From NCBI RefSeq assembly GCF_018343775.1, contig NZ_CP074349.1:1664001-1728000 (forward strand): DNA of 64,000 nt, written 5' to 3'. Position 1 is the first letter of the stretch, and each line of letters opens with the position of its first letter. The notes beneath the pieces were generated by a model. The model saw only the letters and a list, made by a program, of their open reading frames with translations. It did no database searches and had not been told where the DNA came from. Below are positions 36,759-45,518 of this stretch, in pieces. Origin of the DNA: Pseudomonas cichorii (lineage in GTDB: Bacteria; Pseudomonadota; Gammaproteobacteria; Pseudomonadales; Pseudomonadaceae). The position numbers and the translations under genes are program-made.

Positions 36759-37163
36759 TTAACCCTCAAGTACTTCTGGAATCCTTGCAATCACCTTGAT
36801 CTCGAAATCAAAGCCATAAAGCCAGGTGACGCCCACTGCCGTCAGTGTCGGGTGCGGTGCCTGGCCCCAGAACTCAGGGAACACCGTCCAGATTTTCTCG
36901 AACTTCGATTCGGGGTCGACCATGAAGACGGTGACATCGACTACGTCATCGAAGGTGCAACCCGCCTCTTTCAGGATGGCATTCAGATTGTTGAAGGCTG
37001 TCCTGACCTGTACCACCAGATCCTGCTCCGGCGAGCCGTCTTCCTTGCTGCCGACCTGGCCGGAAACGAACAGAAAGCCATTGGAGCGGATCGCAGGCGA
37101 ATAGCGATTGCGTTCATAAAGCTCCAGGCGTCCGGCGGGGAAAACTGCATCACGCTTTGTCAT
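36759..37163 (-). CDS. RidA family (YjgF/YER057c) protein
   Basis: A 134-residue protein of the RidA superfamily, with NGFLFVSGQVG near residue 28, VRTAFNNLNAILKEAGCTFDD and a C-terminal PTLTAVGVTWLYGFDFEIKVIA segment. The canonical RidA motif has Arg before the loop; here the corresponding VTWLYG lacks it, so this may be a non-deaminase subgroup member. It diverges from a LysR gene over 142 bases and is the likely target. Confidence 0.9.
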   Translation of the reverse strand: MTKRDAVFPAGRLELYERNRYSPAIRSNGFLFVSGQVGSKEDGSPEQDLVVQVRTAFNNLNAILKEAGCTFDDVVDVTVFMVDPESKFEKIWTVFPEFWGQAPHPTLTAVGVTWLYGFDFEIKVIARIPEVLEG

Positions 37164-37305
37164 GGTTGATCTCCATCGACAGGTCGGGGTGACCGGTCAT
37201 TAACGATGGGAGAACTCTAAGGGCTTGTATCCGGGCGATAAACGAGCAACTGTAGCTATCACTGTTTGTAAAAACCAAACAATCCAACAGCTATTCGGGG
37301 TGGAG

Positions 37306-38232
37306 ATGGATCGTTTCGATGCGATGCAGGCTTTTGCGCGGGTGGTAGAGGCGGGGAGTTTTACCAAAGCAGCCGAAACCCTGCACATGAGTAAGACCAC
37401 TGTGACGCAACTGGTGCAGCAACTGGAAGCCCGCTTGCGGGTCAAGTTGCTCAACCGAACGACGCGCAAGGTCAATGTCACGGCTGATGGCGCGGTTTAT
37501 TACGAGCGCGTTGTCAGGCTGCTGGCTGACCTGGACGATGCCGAAACCAGCCTGTCCAGCGCTTCGGCCTTGCCCAGAGGGCGGCTGCGGGTGGATGTGC
37601 CCAGCCCGTTTGCCAGCACGATTCTGATGCCGGCCCTGCCTGAGTTTCATGCGCGATACCCGGATATCCAGATCGATATGGGCGTCAGCGACCGTATCGT
37701 GGATGTGATCGGTGAGAATGTGGATTGTGTGGTTCGCGGTGGCGAGTTGACCGACCAATCCCTGATGGCTCGGCGTGTCGGTGATCTCAGGCTTGGCGTG
37801 TATGCGGCACCGAGCTATCTGGAGCGGGTCGGCAAACCTGCGCATCCGCGAGAGCTGGAGGATTCCCATCACCGCATCGTCGGTTTCCTGTGGGCGCGTA
37901 CCGGCAAGGCCCTGCCTTATGCCATGCACCGCGAGGGTGAGAGTCTTCATGTCCATGGGCGTTACGTGCTGGCGGTGGACGATGGCAATGCCTACCTGGC
38001 TGCAGGTCTGGCCGGCATGGGTGTTCTGTGGGTGCCAGACTACATGGCCAAAGCTCATCTGGAGCGGGGTGATCTGGTGCCGCTGTTCAAGGATTGGCGC
38101 ATGGATTCTATGCCGATGTACGTGGCATTTCCGCCCAACCGGCATATCAGTCTCAAGCTTCGGGTATTTATCGATTGGGTAGCTGAGCTGATGACGCAAC
38201 ATGCGCCTGTCATTGACCGGCGCGGAGTCTGA
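37306..38232 (+). CDS. LysR family transcriptional regulator
   Basis: A 308-residue LysR protein. The helix-turn-helix is GSFTKAAETLHMSKTTVTQL, then LLNRTTRKVNVTADG, and the C-terminal domain belongs to the CrgA/PtxR-like group (RGRLRVDVPSPFAST, VDCVVRGGEL). GGGGTGGAG lies just before the ATG at 37306, which also starts the conserved DRFDAMQAF. It diverges from the RidA-like gene. Confidence 0.93.
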   Translation: MDRFDAMQAFARVVEAGSFTKAAETLHMSKTTVTQLVQQLEARLRVKLLNRTTRKVNVTADGAVYYERVVRLLADLDDAETSLSSASALPRGRLRVDVPSPFASTILMPALPEFHARYPDIQIDMGVSDRIVDVIGENVDCVVRGGELTDQSLMARRVGDLRLGVYAAPSYLERVGKPAHPRELEDSHHRIVGFLWARTGKALPYAMHREGESLHVHGRYVLAVDDGNAYLAAGLAGMGVLWVPDYMAKAHLERGDLVPLFKDWRMDSMPMYVAFPPNRHISLKLRVFIDWVAELMTQHAPVIDRRGV

Positions 38233-38241
38233 ATCAGGCTG

Positions 38242-38664
38242 TCACTGGCTGCGATCCCTGACTGCTGCGAGCCATCTGGAAACAACCTCCATTTCCTCAT
38301 CGCTGAACGCTTGGGTCAGTTTTTCATTCAGCGGTGCCAGTTCCGATGTGGCCTGCAAGGTCGCTGTCCGGCCTGCATCCGTCAGCCACAAACGAAAGCT
38401 GCGTTTGTCATGTTCATCGACGCGGCGCTCGATCAGCCCCGACTTGACCATGCGGTCCGCCAGCCCGGTCATGGCCGAGGGGGCGATATCCAGCGCCAGC
38501 GCGACTTCGCCGCTGAGAGCCCCATCCTGCCCGTTGAGTACAAAGAGAGCGCCAGCCTGGGTTGCGCTGATGCCCGCTCGATTCGAGATATGCCGTTCTA
38601 TGTATCTGGACAGGCTCTTTTGAGCGGCATTCAACAAATAGACGTAGCGACGGTCATGCGCCAT
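38242..38664 (-). CDS. MarR family transcriptional regulator
   Basis: A 140-residue winged-helix protein. It has the MarR DNA-binding core (ALSGEVALALDIAPSAMTGLADRM then the wing RRVDEHDKRSFRLWLTDAG). Its first 11 bases overlap the end of an alpha/beta-hydrolase gene on the same strand, so the pair is an operon and the regulator is probably autoregulating through the palindrome upstream of the hydrolase. Confidence 0.93.
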   Translation of the reverse strand: MAHDRRYVYLLNAAQKSLSRYIERHISNRAGISATQAGALFVLNGQDGALSGEVALALDIAPSAMTGLADRMVKSGLIERRVDEHDKRSFRLWLTDAGRTATLQATSELAPLNEKLTQAFSDEEMEVVSRWLAAVRDRSQ

Positions 38665-39532
38665 TCGGATTACCCGGTAACTGAGTTTCCAGCCATCTTG
38701 CCACTACTGGCCATAGCGTGTCGGCATGTTGTTGACGGAAAAAGCCCAGATGCCCTATCGCTGAGCCGCCGCTGTCTGCCGGGCCAAACTGGCGTCGTTC
38801 TACAGTACAGCCAGTCAGGTGTCCCGCCATCAAGTCGATGGCTTCGGCGGGGGCCCATGGATCATCGTCGACACCCACGGCCAGAATCGGCAACGTCGGT
38901 CGAGCGAAGCGGGCAGAGGCGTTGACCGAGGGGTCGTCAAAGAAGTACTGGCGAAGGCTGGTCCAGCGTGACCACTCGCGCATGACATCTGCTGGCAGAT
39001 CTTCGCCAATCCCCAGCCTGCGCCCCGGAAAGTAGCCCAGAAAATTTGCGCTGATCGGGCCCAGGGCTTTGAGCAGGATCGCCACTTTCAAGCGCTCCTG
39101 CCAGGGCCTTATAAATCTCAGGCAGCCCGCGTGGGCGCATACAGTCACCGCCGCCTTGAGTTTGCTGCTGCTTTCGCATAACCCGATGGCATGCCCGCCG
39201 AAGCTATGGCCCACCGCCAGGTGAGGAATACCGCTGTACTGCCCGGACACCCAGTGGGTGACGGTTTCGACATCGTTGTCAGCCCACGAAATAAACCCCG
39301 CCTTGACGGTTTTCGGATGAGGCCCGTTCCTGCTGACTCCCCGGTAGTTGTAGGTGATGACCGTGAAACCGTTGGCGACCAGATAGTGAGCGAACGGGAA
39401 GTACATGCGCTCGGTGACACCCGTCGCCGGGTTGATCTGAACCACTGCCTTTGCAGGGCTGGCGCCGTTATGGAGAGTCACTTCGACGTTATAGCCGTCA
39501 CGGCAGGTGATCGAGTGGTTTGTCGTCTTCAT
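38654..39532 (-). CDS. Alpha/beta hydrolase
   Basis: A 292-residue cytoplasmic alpha/beta-hydrolase of the YheT/serine aminopeptidase-like group. VVQINPATGVTERMY is near residue 30, followed by YNYRGVSRNG and the nucleophile elbow GHSFGGHAIG, with catalytic Asp in VDDDPWAP and catalytic His in IGHLGFFR. It is the first gene of a hydrolase-marR operon whose upstream region holds a MarR-like inverted repeat. The substrate is unknown. Confidence 0.88.
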   Translation of the reverse strand: MKTTNHSITCRDGYNVEVTLHNGASPAKAVVQINPATGVTERMYFPFAHYLVANGFTVITYNYRGVSRNGPHPKTVKAGFISWADNDVETVTHWVSGQYSGIPHLAVGHSFGGHAIGLCESSSKLKAAVTVCAHAGCLRFIRPWQERLKVAILLKALGPISANFLGYFPGRRLGIGEDLPADVMREWSRWTSLRQYFFDDPSVNASARFARPTLPILAVGVDDDPWAPAEAIDLMAGHLTGCTVERRQFGPADSGGSAIGHLGFFRQQHADTLWPVVARWLETQLPGNPNGA

Positions 39533-39539
39533 GGGATTT

Positions 39540-39576
39540 ATTTCGTATGTGAAGTAAATTATTTAACATGCGAAAT
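39540..39576. promoter_or_regulatory. Inverted repeat upstream of the hydrolase-marR operon, probable MarR operator
   Basis: ATTTCGTATG (39540-39549) and CATGCGAAAT (39567-39576) match as inverted arms at 9 of 10 positions, with a very AT-rich 17-base centre. It begins 8 bases upstream of the hydrolase ATG, where a repressor would block transcription or initiation. Confidence 0.6.
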
Positions 39577-39633
39577 ATATCGCCGCAAGCATTTTATTGA
39601 GGCGGCCGGGAAGCCGGGATGAATGAGCGGTCA

Positions 39634-39662
39634 ATAAAAAACCCCATCACAAGGATGGGGTT
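39634..39662 (-). terminator. Rho-independent terminator of acnB
   Basis: On the minus strand a 9-base stem (AACCCCATC/GATGGGGTT, loop ACAAG) is followed by a T-rich run. It lies 22 bases after the acnB stop. Confidence 0.87.
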
Positions 39663-39684
39663 CTTTTAACGCTGTGTTTCGTGC

Positions 39685-42285
39685 TTACGCTTGAACGACC
39701 GGGATATTGGCGTTCGCAGCGGCTTCGCGGAACTCGGCGATCTGATCGAAGCTCAGGTAGCGGTATACGTCCGCTGCCATGGTGTCGATCTGGTTCGCGT
39801 AGCTCATGTACTCCTCGACGGTCGGCAGGCGACCCAGGATCGAAGCGACGGACGCCAGCTCGGCCGAAGCCAGGTAGACGTTCGCGCCGTCACCCAGACG
39901 GTTCGGGAAGTTACGGGTCGAAGTCGAAACCACGGTGGAGTTCGGTTCTACGCGAGCCTGGTTACCCATGCACAGCGAGCAGCCCGGCATTTCCATGCGT
40001 GCGCCAGCCTTGCCGTAGATGCCGTAGTAGCCTTCTTCGGTCAGTTGGTGAGCGTCCATCTTGGTCGGAGGCGACAGCCACAGACGAGTTGGCAACTGGC
40101 CTTTGACCTGATCCAGCAACTTGCCCGCAGCGCGGAAGTGGCCGATGTTGGTCATGCAGGAACCGATGAACACTTCGTCGATCTTCTCGCCCTGTACCGA
40201 AGACAGCAGGCGTGCGTCGTCCGGGTCGTTCGGCGCGCAGAGCACAGGCTCCTTGACGTCGGCCAGGTCGATTTCGATGATTTCGGCGTACTCGGCGTCC
40301 TTGTCGGCTTCCAGCAGCTCAGGGTTGGCAATCCAGGCTTCCATCGCCTTGGCGCGGCGCTCCAGAGTGCGTGGATCTCCGTAGCCTTGCTCGATCATCC
40401 AGCGCAGCAGGGTGATGTTGGAGTTCAGGTACTCGATGATCGGCTCTTTTGCCAGCTTGATGGTGCAACCGGCAGCCGAACGTTCGGCCGAAGCGTCGGA
40501 CAGCTCGAAAGCCTGTTCGATGCTGAGGTTTTCCAGACCTTCGATCTCCAGAATGCGGCCGGAGAAGGCGTTCTTCTTGCCTTTCTTCTCTACGGTCAGC
40601 AGGCCAGCCTGGATGGCGTAGTAAGGAATGGCGTGAACCAGGTCGCGCAGGGTGATGCCAGGTTGCAGCTTGCCCTTGAAGCGGACCAGGATCGACTCAG
40701 GCATGTCCAGCGGCATAACGCCGGTGGCAGCAGCGAACGCGACCAGACCGGAACCGGCCGGGAAGGAGATACCGATCGGGAAGCGGGTGTGGGAGTCGCC
40801 ACCGGTGCCGACGGTGTCAGGCAGCAGCATGCGGTTCAGCCAGCTGTGGATGATGCCGTCGCCTGGACGCAGGGAAACACCGCCACGGGTCATGATGAAA
40901 TCAGGCAGCGTGTGGTGAGTCTTGACGTCGATCGGCTTTGGATAAGCAGCAGTGTGGCAGAAGGACTGCATGACCAGATCGGTGGAGAAGCCCAGGCAAG
41001 CCAGATCTTTCAGCTCGTCGCGGGTCATCGGGCCAGTGGTGTCCTGGGAACCGACGGTGGTCATCTTCGGTTCGCAGTAGGTGCCCGGACGGATACCTTC
41101 TACGCCGCATGCCTTGCCGACCATTTTCTGCGCCAGGGTGAAACCCTTGGTGCTGGCAGCCGGCTGATCCGGAGTCTTGAACAGATCCGATGGTGGCAGG
41201 CCCAGCTCGGCGCGTGCCTTGCCGGTCAGACCGCGACCGATGATCAGAGGGATACGGCCACCGGCACGTACTTCGTCGAGCAGGACCGGAGTCTTCATCT
41301 CGAAGGTGGTCAGGACTTCGTCGCTGTTGTGCTTGGTGACTTTGCCTTCATGCGGGTACAGGTCGATCACGTCGCCCATGTGCATGTTGGAAACGTCGAA
41401 TTCGATTGGCAGTGCGCCAGCATCTTCCATGGTGTTGTAGAAGATCGGGGCGATCTTGCTGCCGAAGCAGAAACCGCCGGCACGCTTGTTCGGAACATAA
41501 GGAACGTCGTCGCCGAAGAACCACAGAACCGAGTTGGTTGCCGATTTACGCGAGGAACCGGTACCGACCACGTCACCGACGTAGGCGATAGGGAAACCCT
41601 GGCCGCGCATTTCTTCGATCTGCTTCATCGGGCCGATGGAGCCTTGCACGTCAGGCACGATGCCTTCACGGGCCATTTTCAGCATGGCCAGGGCGTGCAG
41701 CGGGATATCCGGACGGGACCAGGCATCCGGTGCCGGGGACAGGTCGTCGGTGTTGGTTTCGCCGGTGACCTTGAAGACGCGCAGGCTGATCTTGTCAGCC
41801 AGTACAGGGCGCTTCTTGAACCACTCGCCGTCAGCCCAGGATTGCAGGACGGCCTTGGCGTGCTCATTGCCGCTCTTGGCTTTTTCAGCGACGTCGTGGA
41901 AAGCATCGAACATCAGCAGGGTGTGCTTGAGCTGTTCGGCTGCGACCGGTGCCAGTTCGGCGTCGTCGAGCAACGCAACCAGAGTCACGATGTTGTAGCC
42001 ACCTTGCATGGTGCCCAACAGTTCGGTAGCGCGTTTTTTGTCGATCAGCGGGGAAGTGGCTTCGCCCTTGGCCAGAGCAGACAGGAAGCCGGCCTTGACG
42101 TACGCCGCTTCGTCCACGCCTGGTGGAATGCGGTTGGTGATCAGGTCGACAAGGAAATCTTCTTCGCCAGCGGGAGGATTCTTCAGCAGCTCAATAAGGT
42201 CTGCAGTTTGTTCGGCGTTAAGCGGCTGGGGCACGATACCCTGGGCGGCACGCTCTTCGATGTGTTTGCGGTAGGCTTCAAGCAC
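39685..42285 (-). CDS. acnB: Aconitate hydratase B / 2-methylaconitate hydratase
   Basis: An 866-residue AcnB, normal length. It isomerises citrate and isocitrate in the TCA cycle and also hydrates 2-methylaconitate in the methylcitrate route. The N-terminal HEAT-like domain is present. The iron-sulphur ligands are visible as the Cys in [10 protein letters not shown] and the two in [10 protein letters not shown], and the [21 protein letters not shown] segment is conserved. The start is a GTG at 42285, because [19 protein letters not shown] matches the start of AcnB proteins and GAGG precedes it; the open frame continues 35 codons upstream into non-conserved sequence. A 7-bp hairpin with a 4-base loop (42355-42372) and a MITE-like element lie upstream. 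Confidence 0.97.
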   Translation of the reverse strand: MLEAYRKHIEERAAQGIVPQPLNAEQTADLIELLKNPPAGEEDFLVDLITNRIPPGVDEAAYVKAGFLSALAKGEATSPLIDKKRATELLGTMQGGYNIVTLVALLDDAELAPVAAEQLKHTLLMFDAFHDVAEKAKSGNEHAKAVLQSWADGEWFKKRPVLADKISLRVFKVTGETNTDDLSPAPDAWSRPDIPLHALAMLKMAREGIVPDVQGSIGPMKQIEEMRGQGFPIAYVGDVVGTGSSRKSATNSVLWFFGDDVPYVPNKRAGGFCFGSKIAPIFYNTMEDAGALPIEFDVSNMHMGDVIDLYPHEGKVTKHNSDEVLTTFEMKTPVLLDEVRAGGRIPLIIGRGLTGKARAELGLPPSDLFKTPDQPAASTKGFTLAQKMVGKACGVEGIRPGTYCEPKMTTVGSQDTTGPMTRDELKDLACLGFSTDLVMQSFCHTAAYPKPIDVKTHHTLPDFIMTRGGVSLRPGDGIIHSWLNRMLLPDTVGTGGDSHTRFPIGISFPAGSGLVAFAAATGVMPLDMPESILVRFKGKLQPGITLRDLVHAIPYYAIQAGLLTVEKKGKKNAFSGRILEIEGLENLSIEQAFELSDASAERSAAGCTIKLAKEPIIEYLNSNITLLRWMIEQGYGDPRTLERRAKAMEAWIANPELLEADKDAEYAEIIEIDLADVKEPVLCAPNDPDDARLLSSVQGEKIDEVFIGSCMTNIGHFRAAGKLLDQVKGQLPTRLWLSPPTKMDAHQLTEEGYYGIYGKAGARMEMPGCSLCMGNQARVEPNSTVVSTSTRNFPNRLGDGANVYLASAELASVASILGRLPTVEEYMSYANQIDTMAADVYRYLSFDQIAEFREAAANANIPVVQA

Positions 42286-42399
42286 AGTATTACCCTCATC
42301 AGTGGTCCCAAATGGGTGTCCGGGACGCTCATCCAGAAATTGTCTGCACCCACGCAAGGCTTTCGAGCCTTGTTGGCAGGGTATCGGCAATTCCTAACG

Positions 42400-42537
42400 A
42401 AGCTGTTTTCAAAGTTTTACGCCTGCAGGACGGGGGGGATGTCAGGTCGACACGGCCATTCGTGATGAGGGAATGGCCTGTCGACACCGTACTGCGGGAT
42501 TAACTTGACTGTGCTCGTGACGCTTTGAAAACAGCTT
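42400..42537. mobile_element. 138-bp MITE-like element with 15-bp terminal inverted repeats and 6-bp target duplication
   Basis: The ends are perfect inverted repeats, AAGCTGTTTTCAAAG (42400-42414) and CTTTGAAAACAGCTT (42523-42537). They are flanked on both sides by the identical hexamer CTAACG (42394-42399 and 42538-42543), the expected target duplication. Inside is a second strong hairpin: GTCGACACGGCCATTC (42446-42461) pairs with the complement of 42471-42485 apart from one bulged base. It has no coding capacity, so it would need a transposase in trans. It lies in the 400-base gap between acnB and the DUF1289 gene, about 115 bases before the acnB start codon, so it may affect either promoter. 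Confidence 0.75.
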
Positions 42538-42685
42538 CTAACGGACATTGGCGCCTTCTAAGGCTCGACGATTCTACGGCAAAACTTCGCTAAAGGTAAG
42601 TTAGACCCTACATCTTCGGGGGTGACCCTTGTTAGACAAAGGGCTAACATGCCTTCTCGTTTCGCCTGCCCTTGTCCTGCCAGCC

Positions 42686-43156
42686 ATGCCTGATCAAATC
42701 ATCAAAACGCCTTGTGTCGGCCTTTGCTCCACTGTTTATGGGGACCTGGTGTGCCGTGGCTGCAAGCGTTTCCACCATGAGGTGGTCAACTGGAATGGCT
42801 ACAACGAAGACGAGAAAAGAGCGGTCTGGCTGCGCCTGGAGCAACTGCTGGTCCAGGTGATGGCGGCCAAGCTCGAAGTCTTCGATGTCGAGAAGCTGCG
42901 CATGCAACTCGTCCAGCGCAAGATCCGCTTTGTGGCCCATCAGTCCGAATATTGCTGGGCCTATCAATTGATCGCTCGCGGTGCGCGGGTCATCAATCAG
43001 GTCGAGGCTTATGGCTTCGTGCTGCTGCCGGAGTTTCGCGACTGGGCACTGCCTGAATTGCGCGATGCTATCGACCGTGAGTTTTTCCTGCTGTCCGAAG
43101 CCCATTACCAGCGATATATCGCGCCGGGGTTCCTGAAGGATGCGCTCGGGGATTGA
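42686..43156 (+). CDS. DUF1289 domain protein
   Basis: A 156-residue protein. The N-terminal 35 residues hold the DUF1289 Cys cluster (TPCVGLCSTVYGDLVCRGCKR), with four cysteines likely to bind zinc or an Fe-S cluster. The rest is a helical domain without a known role. The ATG at 42686 is chosen because PDQIIKTPCVGLC begins the conserved part; an in-frame start exists 19 codons earlier (42629). The neighbours acnB and usp are the same as I recall in P. aeruginosa. Confidence 0.88.
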   Translation: MPDQIIKTPCVGLCSTVYGDLVCRGCKRFHHEVVNWNGYNEDEKRAVWLRLEQLLVQVMAAKLEVFDVEKLRMQLVQRKIRFVAHQSEYCWAYQLIARGARVINQVEAYGFVLLPEFRDWALPELRDAIDREFFLLSEAHYQRYIAPGFLKDALGD

Positions 43157-43182
43157 GATTTTCCTGCCGTGGGAGCCGGTGA

Positions 43183-44043
43183 TCATTCATCAAACCTCTC
43201 CTCCAGATGCCGGATGATCTCCTCGGTCTTGAGCACCAGCACATCACTTTCCAGCGAGTCGAGTACCACTTCGGCGGTGTTGCCGATCAGTGCGCCTGAA
43301 AGACCGGTACGCGCCACGGTGCCGATGATGGTGACCACTGCGTCGAGCTGGTGGGCCGTAAAGGGAATCAGCACATCAGCCGGACCCTCTGCGATGTGCA
43401 GGTGGCTGTCGTCGATATCGAATTCCGTCTGGAACGCCTGGCATTGCTCCCGGTATCGGGTTTCGATGCTTTCCTTGAGCTGGTAGATCGGGTCGGCAGC
43501 CGACAGCATGGGCGACGGATGGGCGCTTATGACGTGCAAGTGCCCCTTGGCCAGTGCTGCAATGTCATAGCCGTGATCGACGATGCTGTAATGCAGCGTC
43601 TTGTGTTCTTCATCCGCATTGCCGACATCCACAGCCGCGAGAATCACGCCGCCTGTCCAGGGCCTTGACGTCTTGACCATCAGCACCGGGCTTGGGCAAT
43701 AACGCAGCAGTTTCCAGTCGTCGGGAGTGAGCAGGGCCTTTTTCAGCGGGTTGTCCGGCAGGTGTTGCTTGATGACCAGGCCGCAGCCTTCGGTTTGTTG
43801 CACCTTGCAGATGGTCTTGTGGGTGGACTCTTCCCAGTGCTGTTCCGCGCTGGCGGTGAAGCCTTCTTCCTGAAGGTTTCTTTTCAGTTCGTTGAGTTGT
43901 TGCGTATGGGGATGATCCTTGTCACAGATCAGCAGGTGCAGATGAGCCTGAGTAACCCCGGCAATCAGTTTCGCGCGCTTGAGGGCCAGGCTGTCGGCGT
44001 GGTTGGGATCGATGACCACCAGGATGCTGCGAATAGACTGCAT
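43183..44043 (-). CDS. Universal stress protein with two tandem Usp domains
   Basis: A 286-residue protein of two UspA-like domains. The first starts at SILVVIDPNHADS, the second at GGVILAAVDVGNAD (about residue 132), and the end carries the typical TGLSGALIGNTAEVVL nucleotide-binding loop (G-x-x-G-x(9)-S/T pattern). ATG 44043 starts the conserved part. A near-perfect ANR (FNR-type) box and a TATAGT -10 lie upstream at class II spacing, predicting induction at low oxygen, as known for related Usp proteins in P. aeruginosa. Confidence 0.92.
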   Translation of the reverse strand: MQSIRSILVVIDPNHADSLALKRAKLIAGVTQAHLHLLICDKDHPHTQQLNELKRNLQEEGFTASAEQHWEESTHKTICKVQQTEGCGLVIKQHLPDNPLKKALLTPDDWKLLRYCPSPVLMVKTSRPWTGGVILAAVDVGNADEEHKTLHYSIVDHGYDIAALAKGHLHVISAHPSPMLSAADPIYQLKESIETRYREQCQAFQTEFDIDDSHLHIAEGPADVLIPFTAHQLDAVVTIIGTVARTGLSGALIGNTAEVVLDSLESDVLVLKTEEIIRHLEERFDE

Positions 44044-44107
44044 GGGGCTAATCTCCACAAGGCAAGTTGTGCTCCACAACTATAGTTGCAGTGCATCGGG
44101 TCGTCGC

Positions 44108-44121
44108 TTGATCTGGATCAC
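44108..44121 (-). promoter_or_regulatory. ANR/FNR box in front of the usp gene
   Basis: TTGATCTGGATCAC matches the TTGAT-N4-ATCAA consensus at nine of ten positions. On the minus strand a TATAGT -10 lies at 44079-44084, giving a start near 44072, so the box is centred at about -42. The usp ATG follows 30 bases later. Confidence 0.72.
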
Positions 44122-44193
44122 AGCATTTCTGTCGCCCCGGGCGCGCACCCCTCGTATAATGCGCGACCTTGCAAACCCGCTATCTGTGAGCTT

Positions 44194-44805
44194 ATGTACC
44201 CGATCCCCGAAATCGAAGCCTTTCTGCTGTGCCGCACGCCTGACAGTTGGGTTCAGGCCGCTTTGCGCAATCTGGACATTCTGTTGATCGATCATGCGAA
44301 CAACGAGAAAAAGGCGGCCGGGGCGGCGTTTCAGTTCATGTTCCAGTACAACGACAAATTCGACCTGCTGAGCAAGATGTCGCGCCTGGCCCGTGAAGAG
44401 CTTCGGCATTTCGAGCAGGTGCTGAGCATCATCCGCAAGCGCGAAATCCCGATGGCCAACGTCAGTTCGGCGCGTTATGCGGGGGCATTGCGCAAGCTGG
44501 TGCGCAACCACAATCCCTACCGGCTGACTGACGCCCTGATTGTGGGTGCCATTGTTGAAGCACGCTCCTGCGAGCGCTTCGCAGCGCTGGTGCCGCATCT
44601 GGACGAAGAGCTTGCCAAGTTTTACGGTGGGCTGTTGAAGTCCGAGGCCCGGCATTTTCAGGACTACTTGAAGCTGGCCTATACCTATGGCGATAAAGCC
44701 GATGTTGACGCCAAGATTGAAGAGATTCGCCATGCCGAGTGTGAATTGATCGAAAGTCCGGACGAGGAGTTCCGCTTCCACAGCGGTGTGCCTGCCGCGG
44801 CCTGA
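44194..44805 (+). CDS. miaE: tRNA-(2-methylthio-N6-isopentenyladenosine) hydroxylase
   Basis: A 203-residue non-haem di-iron enzyme that hydroxylates ms2i6A37 in tRNA. Ferritin-like iron ligands are visible in IDHANNEKKAAG, REELRHFEQV, VEARSCERF and KSEARHFQDY. The ATG at 44194 (TTATGTACCCGATCC) begins the conserved MYPIPEIEAFL; the open frame reaches further upstream into the usp promoter region. It is divergent from usp and followed by a hairpin terminator. Confidence 0.94.
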   Translation: MYPIPEIEAFLLCRTPDSWVQAALRNLDILLIDHANNEKKAAGAAFQFMFQYNDKFDLLSKMSRLAREELRHFEQVLSIIRKREIPMANVSSARYAGALRKLVRNHNPYRLTDALIVGAIVEARSCERFAALVPHLDEELAKFYGGLLKSEARHFQDYLKLAYTYGDKADVDAKIEEIRHAECELIESPDEEFRFHSGVPAAA

Positions 44806-44822
44806 TTTTTCACCTGCTCCCC

Positions 44823-44858
44823 AAAAACGACCGACTCTTACCAGCGGTCGTTTTTTTT
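44823..44858 (+). terminator. Rho-independent terminator of miaE
   Basis: AAAAACGACCG pairs with CGGTCGTTTTT around an 11-base loop and is followed by more T's. It lies 18 bases after the miaE stop. Confidence 0.9.
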
Positions 44859-44867
44859 ATGAAGATA

Positions 44868-44885
44868 TTGTTAGCCAGCTAACAA
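44868..44885. promoter_or_regulatory. 18-base palindrome upstream of the efflux operon
   Basis: TTGTTAGC and GCTAACAA are perfect arms around CA. It ends 6 bases before the -35 of the efflux promoter and is probably a second operator or an activator site. Confidence 0.6.
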
Positions 44886-44890
44886 ATGTT

Positions 44891-44942
44891 TTGACATTAG
44901 CTGCTTAGGCAGTAATATCGCCACATCACTGCCTAAGCAGCT
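44891..44942 (+). promoter_or_regulatory. Promoter and large operator of the EmrRAB-type efflux operon
   Basis: TTGACA (44891-44896) and TAATAT (44913-44918) with a 16-base spacer form a near-consensus sigma-70 promoter. Perfect 15-base inverted arms, AGCTGCTTAGGCAGT (44899-44913) and its complement (44928-44942), cover the spacer, -10 and start site. Binding by the downstream MarR-type protein would block transcription. Confidence 0.8.
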
Positions 44943-44956
44943 TTTATGGTGATCCT

Positions 44957-45445
44957 TTGAAACATTTCACGTCCGAGAATTTCGATTCCAGCCTGATGGG
45001 CCTGTTGGTCGGTCGTACCAATGCTCTCAAGGACCGCATGCTGGACAAGTATTTGCTGCCTTATGACGTCACCTTCTCGCAGTTCAAGGTGCTGATCATC
45101 ATTTCCCAGTTCGCCCTCGATACCCCCGTCGAATTGTGTCGGCACCTGTCTCTGGACAGCGGCTCCATGACGCGCATGCTCGATCGTCTGGAACAAAAGG
45201 GGCTGATCGTGCGCACCCGTTCGGCAGCCGACCGACGCCAGGTGCATGTGGCGTTGACCGGGCAGGGACAGAAACTCTCGGACCTGCTGCCGCAGATCGG
45301 TGCCGACGCGATGAACGACACCTTTGCCGTTCTGGACAAGGAAGAAGTCGCAACCCTTGAGCGAATCCTGACCAAGGTGCTGGTGGCCGCCGACGACCAC
45401 ATCACCCTCACGCGCCTGAGCTTCAAGTCCACCGGGGCGAAGTGA
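44957..45445 (+). CDS. MarR family repressor of the efflux operon (EmrR-like)
   Basis: A 162-residue winged-helix protein. Its DNA-binding core is VELCRHLSLDSGSMTRMLDRL with the wing VRTRSAADRRQVHVALT. The start is a TTG at 44957 with GGTGAT upstream; the nearest ATG (44946) is out of frame. It is first in an operon with a membrane fusion protein and a DHA2 transporter, and strong inverted repeats overlap its promoter, so it should repress the operon until a toxic ligand binds. Confidence 0.92.
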   Translation: MKHFTSENFDSSLMGLLVGRTNALKDRMLDKYLLPYDVTFSQFKVLIIISQFALDTPVELCRHLSLDSGSMTRMLDRLEQKGLIVRTRSAADRRQVHVALTGQGQKLSDLLPQIGADAMNDTFAVLDKEEVATLERILTKVLVAADDHITLTRLSFKSTGAK

Positions 45446-45518
45446 ACGGCCACCGCCGACATCCCCGGTAAACCTCGATATCCCGCAATTACTGCTTCAC
45501 CGACTACAGGTACTCGTC

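Noticed and set aside
39691..42465. A 924-codon open frame opposite acnB
   Set aside because: A shadow of the acnB coding frame; acnB has all catalytic motifs and the antisense product has none.
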